From the NCBI GenBank assembly GCA_023128635.1, contig JAGMDP010000077.1, forward strand, positions 1 to 16,971: 16,971 nt of DNA, given 5' to 3'. The stretch is from Candidatus Heimdallarchaeota archaeon (GTDB lineage Archaea; Asgardarchaeota; Heimdallarchaeia; JABLTI01). Shown here piece by piece: positions 6,222 to 15,500 of the stretch; position 1 is the first letter of the stretch, and the number at the start of each line of letters is the position of its first letter. The notes under the pieces were generated by a model. It worked only from the letters and a program-made list of their open reading frames with translations, made no database searches and was not told where the DNA came from. A program made the position numbers and the translations under genes.

Positions 6222-7694
6222 CTAATCCCTCCCAATTGCATCCATTTTTCCTTTCATTCGCCAATTTTCTGAAAGGCTGGGTAAATTCATTTGACTTTTC
6301 TTTAGACCAACAGCAAATAAGGCTGATGCTAACGCGCAAACATTCTTTTCCAATTTCTGAAGAATCTTCCTGTCTTCTATGAAGTTGATACTAATATCTC
6401 CTTGCTGAAATTTTCGATCTTGAAGCAACTGATCGAAAAAGGTTATGTTATTTGGGAAACCAATAATAATTAGTTCTTTTAGTGCATTCTGAGCTCGAGA
6501 GATTGCTTCTTCTCGAGTTTCTGCACCTATAATTAATTTTCCAATTAATGAATCATAACAATCAGGAATTTCAAATCCTTCGTATATGGCTGTATCAAAT
6601 CTAATATGCGGTCCACCAGGTGCTACAAATCTACTGACATACCCGGGTGTAGGTTGAAAATTCTGCAATGGGTCCTCAGCATTTATCCGAAGTTCCATAG
6701 CATGACCTCTGAATTTGATGTCGGATTGTTTAAATGACAATTTTTCTCCTTGAGCTATCTTGATTTGTTCTTTTACAATGTCCTTTCCAGTTAACATTTC
6801 AGTTACAGGATGTTCAACTTGAATTCGTGGATTAATTTCGTTAAACATAACTTGATTATCCTTGTACAAAAATTCAACTGTTCCAGCACTCTTATACCCT
6901 AATTTCTTGGCAAGTTTACAAACCAAAGTTCCTATGCTTTTTCTTTCTTCTTTGGAGATTGCCGTGGATGGAGCTTCTTCGAGTAATTTTTGATTTCTTC
7001 TTTGAATTGAGCACTCTCTTTCTCCTAAGTGAACTACATTTCCATAGTTATCAGCAAGAATTTGAAATTCGATGTGTCTTGGTTGCTCGATAAATTTCTC
7101 TATGAAAACATCTCCTCTACCAAAAGCAGATTTTGCTTGTGCACTTGCATTTGTTAGTGCGATTCTCAACTCCCTGGGTGTTTTGGCTCGTTGAATACCC
7201 ATTCCACCTCCACCAAAAACTGCCTTTACTAGAACAGGATAACCGATTAATCTAGCCTCTTTAATGCCATGTCTCTCATTTTCAATAATTTCTGATCCAA
7301 GAGGGACTGGTAAACCAACTTCAACTGCTTTTTCCCGTGACTTGACTTTATTACCAAGAAGTTCAATCACTTTAGGTGGAGGTCCTATGAAGTTAACTCC
7401 ATGTCTGATCATAGTTTCTGCAAAAATTTCACTTTCGGATAAAAAACCATAACCTGGATGAACACTCGTAATATTTTCACGTAAACAGCAAGCCAATATT
7501 TGATCTATATCTAAATAACTTGGTGTGATTCCATCTTCTAATAAAGGAAAAGACTCATCAGCTAATTTCACGTGAAGTGAATTCTTATCAACAGGGCTAT
7601 AAACTGCATAAGTTTTGATATCAAGCTCACGAGCTGCTCGAATAATTCTTACTGCAATTTCACCTCTGTTAGCTACTAACAGAGTATCAAACAT
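6222..7694 (-). CDS. accC: Biotin carboxylase subunit of acyl-CoA carboxylase
   Basis: This subunit carboxylates biotin with ATP and bicarbonate. At 490 residues it is slightly longer than the bacterial subunit (about 450). Motifs in order: LVANRGEIAVRI (6-17), SVHPGYGFLSE (77-87), the ATP-grasp glycine loop KAVFGGGGMGI (157-167), RHIEFQ (206-211), ERECSIQRR (225-233) and the catalytic NEINPRIQVEHPVTEM (285-300). All core residues are present. The glycine loop has Met where bacterial enzymes carry Arg/Lys; I believe a hydrophobic residue there also occurs in archaeal homologues. The last 40 residues (ending in a WRMKGK segment) resemble the tail that joins BC to BCCP in fused alpha chains, so accC and BCCP look like a split alpha chain. 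GAGG 5-6 nt before the ATG supports the start. Divergently transcribed from the carboxyltransferase gene. Confidence 0.95.
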   Translation of the reverse strand: MFDTLLVANRGEIAVRIIRAARELDIKTYAVYSPVDKNSLHVKLADESFPLLEDGITPSYLDIDQILACCLRENITSVHPGYGFLSESEIFAETMIRHGVNFIGPPPKVIELLGNKVKSREKAVEVGLPVPLGSEIIENERHGIKEARLIGYPVLVKAVFGGGGMGIQRAKTPRELRIALTNASAQAKSAFGRGDVFIEKFIEQPRHIEFQILADNYGNVVHLGERECSIQRRNQKLLEEAPSTAISKEERKSIGTLVCKLAKKLGYKSAGTVEFLYKDNQVMFNEINPRIQVEHPVTEMLTGKDIVKEQIKIAQGEKLSFKQSDIKFRGHAMELRINAEDPLQNFQPTPGYVSRFVAPGGPHIRFDTAIYEGFEIPDCYDSLIGKLIIGAETREEAISRAQNALKELIIIGFPNNITFFDQLLQDRKFQQGDISINFIEDRKILQKLEKNVCALASALFAVGLKKSQMNLPSLSENWRMKGKMDAIGRD

Positions 7695-7736
7695 AATACC
7701 CTCAGCAGAAATGCTTAACTATTAAGATTATGGATT

Positions 7737-7749
7737 TATTACAGTAAAA
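7737..7749. promoter_or_regulatory. Operator-like palindrome, copy 1 (accC side)
   Basis: TATTACAGTAAAA fits the palindrome TTTTAC-N-GTAAAA with one mismatch. Its centre is 44 bp, close to four helical turns, from that of copy 2, so a dimeric regulator could bind both on the same DNA face. It lies about 43 nt upstream of the accC start, in the expected promoter zone. Confidence 0.5.
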
Positions 7750-7780
7750 CCGCAAAATTGTGTTTGTTCGAAAAATGCAC

Positions 7781-7793
7781 TTTTACAGTAAAA
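7781..7793. promoter_or_regulatory. Operator-like palindrome, copy 2 (carboxyltransferase side)
   Basis: TTTTACAGTAAAA is a perfect 6-bp palindrome around a central A, about 78 nt upstream of the carboxyltransferase start. I did not see the sequence elsewhere in the window. The two copies share the 11-nt core TTACAGTAAAA. Confidence 0.5.
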
Positions 7794-7870
7794 ACAAGAT
7801 ACGTTTTTCATTAACGACATCTCGTTTCAGTATACAGTTTGGCATTAGACTGTGAACAGGAGATAATAAA

Positions 7871-9472
7871 ATGAACATGAAATCAGAGTTTGAAAGAGCA
7901 GATGAAATGCTGTCTGAAGAGGACTCATCCCAACAAAAAATTAACAAATTAATAGAAAAAAGGGAAGAAGCTCTATTAGGTGGCGGAGAAGAAGCTATTA
8001 AGAAGCAGTTAGCAAAAGGCAAACTCACAGCTCGTCAAAGAATAGACTTGTTAATTGATCCCGGTTCATTCACAGAAACCAATATGTTTGTAAGACACAA
8101 TAACAGAAATTTCGGTTTAGATAAAAAGAAAAAATACACAGATGGTGTAATTACTGGTTTCGGTCAAGTAAATGGTAAGCTTGTTTATGTTTACAGTCAA
8201 GATTTCACTATTCTAGGTGGTAGTCTTGGCGAAGCTCACGCTAAAAAAATAACCCAATTAATGGATCAAGCAGTACAAAATGGTGCACCTGTAATTGGAT
8301 TTAATGATTCAGGTGGAGCAAGAATTCAAGAAGGAGCTAATTCTTTAGCTGGTTACGGAGATATTTTCATTAGAAATGTTCGTGCTTCAGGAATTATTCC
8401 TCAAATTTCATGTATTGTAGGTCCATCTGCAGGCGGTGCTGTTTACTCCCCAGCTCTAACAGATTTTGTTGTCATGACAGAAGATACTTCTTATATGTTT
8501 GTCACTGGTCCTACAGTAGTAAAATCTGTGACCGGAGAGGATGCAACCTTTGAGGAACTCGGTGGAGCGTCCACTCATAGTTCGCTATCTGGGATAGCTC
8601 ATCTGGTCGGCTCCGATGAGATTGAATCCATTGAGCTAATCAAAGCGCTCCTCTCTTATTTACCTTCTAATAACTTAGAAGATCCTCCATTGAAAGATAC
8701 TTCCACAATTAATGGGTATGTGCTTGAAGAACTTAATTCAATTATACCCAGTGATCCACAAGAACCATACGATATGCGAGAAATAATTCTTCGAGTTGTT
8801 GATCGAGGTAACTTTTTAGAAATACAGAAAAAGTGGGCTCAAAATATCATAATTGGATTTGGAAGATTAAATGGACACCCAATAGGGATTGTAGCAAATC
8901 AACCAAGCATCCTAGCTGGAGCCTTAGATATTAATGCTTCAGTTAAAGCAGCTCGTTTCATTCGTTTCTGTGATGCTTTCAATATTCCTATTGTCACTTT
9001 TGTTGATGTGCCAGGATTCTTGCCTGGATTAGACCAAGAACATAATGGAATAATTAAACATGGTGCGAAACTTATCTTTGCTTATGCAGAAGCTACTGTT
9101 CCAAAATTAACTGTAATAACAAGAAAAGCCTATGGTGGGGCTTACATTGTTATGGGATCAAAGCATTTAGCAAATGACATGAATTTTGCTTGGCCAACAG
9201 CAGAAATCGCTGTTATGGGTGCAGAAGGTGCCGTTCAAATTCTATACAGACGAGAACTAGCAGCAGCTGAGAATCAAGAGGATTTGATGGCTAATCTAAA
9301 AGATGATTATGCCGAAGAATTTAATAATCCATACCTCGCAGCTGAGAAAGGCTATATTGATGATGTTATAATTCCAAGTGAAACTCGTCAAAAATTGATA
9401 GCTGCATTATGGCCTTTGTTACGAAAGAGGGAACGAAGGCTAAACAAAAAACACGGGAATGTACCCCTTTAA
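7871..9472 (+). CDS. pccB: Acyl-CoA carboxylase carboxyltransferase subunit (PccB/AccD-type, acetyl-/propionyl-CoA)
   Basis: This 533-residue protein is a two-domain crotonase-fold carboxyltransferase of the usual PccB length, moving CO2 from carboxybiotin to an acyl-CoA. Visible motifs: KGKLTARQRIDLLIDPGSF (49-67), NDSGGARIQEG (145-155) and GPSAGGAVYSPA (184-195) for one oxyanion hole, then VDVPGFLPG (378-386), TRKAYGGAYIVMGSKH (417-432) and WPTAEIAVMGAEGAV (441-455). In characterised Streptomyces enzymes the residue after GGAY helps select substrate (Asp in propionyl-CoA enzymes, Ile in acetyl-CoA-accepting ones, from memory). Here it is Ile426, so acetyl-CoA use, giving malonyl-CoA, is plausible. 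An AGGAG about 8 nt upstream supports the ATG. The first 45 residues are a charged, helical extension. The megasynthase gene starts 45 nt downstream, the strongest hint that the product is its extender unit. Confidence 0.94.
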   Translation: MNMKSEFERADEMLSEEDSSQQKINKLIEKREEALLGGGEEAIKKQLAKGKLTARQRIDLLIDPGSFTETNMFVRHNNRNFGLDKKKKYTDGVITGFGQVNGKLVYVYSQDFTILGGSLGEAHAKKITQLMDQAVQNGAPVIGFNDSGGARIQEGANSLAGYGDIFIRNVRASGIIPQISCIVGPSAGGAVYSPALTDFVVMTEDTSYMFVTGPTVVKSVTGEDATFEELGGASTHSSLSGIAHLVGSDEIESIELIKALLSYLPSNNLEDPPLKDTSTINGYVLEELNSIIPSDPQEPYDMREIILRVVDRGNFLEIQKKWAQNIIIGFGRLNGHPIGIVANQPSILAGALDINASVKAARFIRFCDAFNIPIVTFVDVPGFLPGLDQEHNGIIKHGAKLIFAYAEATVPKLTVITRKAYGGAYIVMGSKHLANDMNFAWPTAEIAVMGAEGAVQILYRRELAAAENQEDLMANLKDDYAEEFNNPYLAAEKGYIDDVIIPSETRQKLIAALWPLLRKRERRLNKKHGNVPL

Positions 9473-9517
9473 ACTCACAAATCAACATCAAATATTTACT
9501 AATCAGGAGATAGAAAA

Positions 9518-12500
9518 ATGGCACCAAAACATGATTTTGAATCTATCATAAGTGAACGTAAACCAATTTTAGCATACAATCCCCCTGGACTACAAGATAT
9601 TAGTTTAATTAGAGCAGTCACAGCTGCGGGTGGAATTGGTTTAGTTGACTTGGAACGACTTAATCAACAAGAATCAGAAAAACTCTTACAGAACAGTTTA
9701 TCAGAATTTACAAGCTTTTTTGGTGTAAGGATTTCTAATCGAGAACAATTGGATTTAGTTTTAAAACTCCACAATGACTCTTTTCCATTGATCCTTGTAA
9801 TTGGTGATTTTCAATTAACAAAAAGTGATTTGAACAAAGTATCTAAAAAATCAATTGTATTATTAGCTGAAGTTATTTCTCTAAAAGAAGCATATGAGAA
9901 GAAGTGGGCTCAGACATTTATTGTAAAAGGCAATGAAGCAGCTGGTCGTGTTGGTGATGAGACATCATTTATTCTAACACAGCAATTCGCTGATGCAGGA
10001 TTACCATTTATAATTCAAGGTGGTGTTGGTTTATACACTGCTCCAGCAATTATTGGTATAGGAGCTAAAGGAGTCCTTCTTGATTCCCAGTTGTATCTTA
10101 CCCCAGAAAGTCCCTTATCTAATAATGCTAAAGAATTTATAGGAAAATTAGATGCTACTGATACTAGAGTCCTTGGTGAATCAACCAAAAATAAATACCG
10201 AGTATATGCAAAATTAGGAACAAGAATCGTTAAAGAATTGCTCCAGAGTGAAAAAGATCTCCTTAATCTAACTAAGAAGGAAAGAACAAAGCAATTCACA
10301 GAACAATTATTCTCACAAAGAGAGATGTTTGAAAAGGATGATCTTTCTAATTGTTTAATTCCTTTAGGACAAGATGTTCCATTTGCCAAAATTCTAACAG
10401 ATAAGTTTGCTAATGTCTTAGGAATAATTAACGGATTAATGAAACAAACAGAGAAACAAATCACGAGTGCAATTACAGATTATCCATTTGGGAAACAAAA
10501 TGAAATCTCAAAAGAATTAGGTATCAAATATTCAATAATTCAAGGCCCCATGGCTAATATTTCTGAAAATCCCGCTTTTGCCAAAGTTATTTCCGACGCT
10601 GGTGCTTTACCAATCCTAGCGTTAGGATCACTTTTCCCAAAACAAACCAGAACTCTCATTAAAAAAACCAGAGAAAAGTTAGGTGAAAAACCATTTGGTT
10701 GTGGAATTATTTGTTTGGATGCAAATAAAATTGCTAGAGATGCACATCTTGAAATTTTAAAAGAAACTAAACCATCACTTGCTGTAGTTGCTGCTGGAAC
10801 AATAGATCATGCGAGAGAAGTTATGAGTTATGGAATTAAGACATTCCTTCATACACCATCTCCAATAATTTTTGCAGAAGCAATCAAATCAGATGTCAAA
10901 AATCTTGTTCTTGAAGGAATGGAATGTGGTGGTCACATTGGATTCTTAACCAGTTTTGTTTTATGGGAGCTTTCTTTGCATCAACTAAAACAATTACAAG
11001 AGTCTATTGAGCTGAGTAATCAAAAAGTAAATGTTGCTTTTGCAGGTGGAATCGGTGATAGATATTCTGCTACAATTGCTGGAATAATTGCGGCAGCGTT
11101 ACCTAAATTAATGAATTCAATAATGTGGGTTGGTTCTGCATACATTCTAGTTAAAGAAATAGTTGGAACTGGTGCAATTCAACCATTGTATCAGCAATTA
11201 GCACTCAATGCTAAGGAAACAATGGTCTTAGGAGATACAGTAAATACTCGAGCAAGATCGATACCAACACCCTGTGCTCGGGAGATTATCAAAAGGGAAC
11301 ATGATAGAATAGAGCAAGGTGTTTCATTAAAAGATAGAAAACATCAGTATGAAAGAGATAATCTAGGAGCTACAAGAATAGCTGCACTTGGTGAAATCTG
11401 GAATCCAGACGGAGAAGATGATAAACCAGATAGATTCAAGTTTGTTGATGAAAAAGTACAGTATCAAAAAGGAAATTACCTTATCGGTCAAATTGTATCG
11501 AGTCTTCGTTGTATAAGATCTATAGATAATTTACATAAAGAATTAACAGTAAATTCACAAAAGGTTCTGATTAGTAAAATCCCAGAATTAATGGAGAAGT
11601 TCGAGAAAACATCTAAAATTACTACTCAACCTATTAAACAAAAACAACAACCAGTAACCATTGAATCAACTCCTCAGATTGTTAACTCAGAAATATTAGA
11701 AGGAGAAGGAGTTGCGATAATTGGTATTGGATGTGTTTTTCCAGATGCTCCAAACATTGAAGCTTACTGGAAGAATATTAAGAATAAAGTGAATTCAGTT
11801 CATGAAATCCCAAAAGAACGTTGGGCTGGAGACATTGACTTATTTTATAGTGAAGATAGAAATGCCCCCGCTAAAACCTATGCGAAAATTGCAGCATCAA
11901 TTAGAAATTTCAATTTTAATTCCTTAGAATTCAAAATACCACCGAAAGTTGCTGCAACTATGGGAAAAGTACAACAATTCGCATTAGTTGCTGCAAAAGA
12001 AGCATTATCTGACGCCGGTTTGCTTGATAAGAATATTGATCATACTAATACTGCTGTAATCGTTGGTAATTCGATGGGCGATGAAATTCGTTCCAATTAT
12101 ACTAGAAGGATCTATTTACCCGAGGTTCTTAAAGCAGTTGAAAGATCATCCTCATTTAGAGATATGGATCCAAAATTGTGGGCTGATATCAGGAAGTTTG
12201 TAGAGGAAGATTATGATTCGCGATTAGTTCCACTTAATGAAGATTCAATGCCTGGTGAATTATCGAATGTTATTGCAGGTCGTATTGCTAATGTTTTTAA
12301 TCTACGTGGTAAGAACATGACTACCGACGCAGCGTGTGCTTCTAGCTTAGCAGCATTAAATGTTGCCGTAAAAGGACTTCTAGATAAAGAATGCGATATT
12401 GCTCTCTGTGGTGGAGCCGATCGTTCTCTTGATCCAACTACTTTCATAAAGTTTGCCAAAATTGGTGCAATTTCTGCTGAAGGTTCTTTCCCGTTTGATG

Positions 12501-15500
12501 AACGAGCAAATGGTTTTGTCATGGGCGAAGGGGCCGGTTTCTGCGTTCTTAAGCGGTTATCTGATGCCATAAAAGATGGAAATAAAATTTATGCAGTAAT
12601 TAGAGGTCTTGGCTCTTCTTCTGATGGTAAAGGTAAGGGGATTACTGCCCCAAATCCAATTGGACAGAAACTAGCTATAGAAAGAGCAATGACCCAAGCT
12701 GGAGTTAGCTTTTCTGATATTCAATTAATTGAAGCTCACGGAACTAGTACTACTGTTGGAGATGTAATAGAAATGCAAGTGTTAAATGAACTTGCAGCAA
12801 AAGCTCCTCATTCATCTATAGCAATTGGATCAATAAAAAGTCAAATTGGTCATCTTAAAGCTGCTGCTGGAATTGCTGCATTAATTAAGACTGTATTATC
12901 TCTTTATCACAAAACGTTATCTCCTTCAATTAATTTTAAGACTCCAAATCCACATATTAAATGGGATACCTCTCCATTTTTTGTCAATACTAAGAGTCAA
13001 AAATGGACTACTCCTAAAACAGGAACAAGAATCGCAGGGATCTCCTCTTTCGGGTTTGGTGGAACAAACTACCATGCTATTCTTGAAGAATATATACCTG
13101 GGAAAACCGTAGGTCACCTACCAACATTGATTAGTCCTTCAGAATTACAAAGAATTTTAGCAAATGCTCTGATATCTTCGAGTGTTTCTCCACTAGCAAC
13201 AGAATTTGAGACAATTTTGAATCAAGAAAAATGGCAAAAGCATTTGAAACAATACAAAACACTAGAATCTGATGCAATATTCTTTGGAGGAAAAACTGAA
13301 GATGAATTGGAGAAAAATATACTTGATTTCAAGAAAAAACAATTATCAAGCAGTTTTGAGGTTGATGGTATTGGTCCACGTATACGCGATATTGCTTTTG
13401 AGTCAATTAAATCACTAAAGAAACCTGTACGAGCTGGAATTTCTTGTAAATCATTAAATGACTTGTCAAGTTCTTTGGATCAATTATTGAGTGGTTTGAA
13501 AGCCCCTGAAAAGCGTGCCATTCTTAGAAATAGGGGAATTTTCTATAGTGACGATCACAAACTCGGAAAAATTGCTTTTCTATTTCCAGGTCAAGGAAGT
13601 CAATACGTTAGAATGGGTAGGGAACTCTACGAAAAATTTGAGATTGTTCGTTCCACATTCAAAGAAGCAGATGAAATAATGCACGATTTATTAGGCTTTA
13701 AAATCTCTGACATAATTTTCGCTGTAAACAAAAGTGATGAGGAAGTAATAGAGTTATTAAAACAAACTGAAATAACTCAACCAGCAATTTTAGTTCTAGA
13801 TATAGCCATTTTCAGACTTTTAAGTCAATACGGAATAAAACCTGATTTTGTTGCAGGACACAGTATGGGTGAATACGCTGCATTGGTTGCTGCTGGAATA
13901 TTTAGTTTCAGAGATGGAATTTTAGCTATTGTTCCAAGAGGGAAAGCAATGGCAACACTTGACACTATGGACAAAGGAATGATGGCAGGTGTTGGTGCAG
14001 GTTATGAAAAAGTGGATGAGATCCTAAAGAAAGTTAAAGGTTATGCGATTGCTGCTAATAAGAATTCACCAAAACAAACCGTTATATCAGGGGAATCATC
14101 TGCAATAAAAGAAGCTATAAAATTATTTACTGAAGAAGGAATCACTGCCATTCCTTTGCCGGTATCTGCTGCGTTTCATTCTGATATTGTGAAACCCGCT
14201 ACTGAGGGTTTTAGAGAATCGATTGAAATACTTACTTATAACAAATCAAAAATTCCAATTTCAAGTAATGTGACTGGTGAAATCTATCCAGAAGGAAGAG
14301 ATAAGATAATCCCGTTACTCTGTAAACAAGTATCTTCTCCAGTTGAATGGAGCAAGCAAATAATCAATATGTATGAGAAAGGAGTTAGAACTTTTATAGA
14401 AATAGGACCTAAATATGTTCTAACAAGTTTTGCTCGAGCAATATTAGAAGATAAGAGTGATTTTGTTGCTTTAGCATCCTGTCACCCTAAAAGGGGTGAA
14501 TCTCTACACTTTAGTGAAGTGATTACTGCTTTAGGTTCTTTTGGATATCCAGTAAAGATTCCAAAACTAGAAGATTCATTTTATACTTCTGAATTCAAAA
14601 AACCACTTGAGAGATTTTTGGAAAAGAAACCAAAACAACAAATTGTTTCTGCTCCATCACCAATCATAGAAACACGAGCTCAAATAATACACAAGGAATC
14701 GCCTTTTGATGTTTTACAAACACAAGAACTTGCAGAAGTAATCAGCGATGATTCATTCAAAGAGTATTTAGAATTACAAGCACCTGCTATTCGAGCATTT
14801 CTGAAAGCAGGATTTGACACCTACAAAAATACAATTGCTACCGCTCTAAAAGAGAAAAGAGAATTTGATAAACTTAATATCACTACTGAAGCAATTGGAA
14901 TTACAGGTATCTCGATCGGTCTGCCAGGCAAGGATAGGAAAGTTTTCAAAGAATCAAACTTTGATGACATACTTGCTGGAGAGAATTTCATCGATCTTAT
15001 CCCAATGGAAATGCGTGAGAAGATGGTTGATAAGAACATTGTAAGATTAGTAAAAGATGCAGTCAATGGTGCACAATTCCAAACAATTTCTGATGTTGGA
15101 GAAGTCATTAAACTTGCAGCTCAAAAAGGTCAATTTGATCTATCAAAAGAATACGGTGTAGATGCAGATTTTGCCGATTTATTGGATATTACTTTCCAAT
15201 TAGCATTTGCTGCTGGAATCGAGGCACTAAAAGATGCAGGTATACCGTTAATGCCATTAAAAGTGAGAACCTCTGTTGGTAAAGACATAGTCAAGGGGTG
15301 GGCACTTCCAGAATCACTTAGAAATGAAACTGGAATTGTATTTGCTTCTGCTTTTCCAGCATACAGTAATTTAATTTCAGTAATTTCTGAATTTCTAGCA
15401 GATAAATATGAAACAAAAAACAAAGAAGAAATTCACATATTATTTGATGACTTAATAAAACAAATTTCTGATAAGAAATCAAAGGATCGAATGCAGAAGT

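Larger units (their letters stand above)
7695..7870. promoter_or_regulatory. Shared divergent promoter region of the carboxylase subunit genes
   Basis: These 176 nt separate the minus-strand accC operon from the plus-strand carboxyltransferase-megasynthase unit. They hold two copies of a 13-nt palindrome (listed separately), a small perfect inverted repeat CTTAA-CTA-TTAAG (7714-7726) close to the accC start, and TATA-like stretches on both strands (for example TATACAG at 7831-7837 on plus). No ORF is supported here. The layout suggests joint control of all carboxylase subunits and the megasynthase. Confidence 0.6.

Noticed and set aside
6220..6339. Longer BCCP reading frame starting at 6339
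   Set aside because: The added 40 residues overlap the conserved accC coding sequence out of frame and do not resemble a carrier protein. The GGGAGG-TTG start at 6219 fits better.
9473..9517. Possible separate promoter for the megasynthase
   Set aside because: Only 45 nt separate it from the carboxyltransferase stop, with a good Shine-Dalgarno but no convincing TATA element at the right distance; read-through is simpler.
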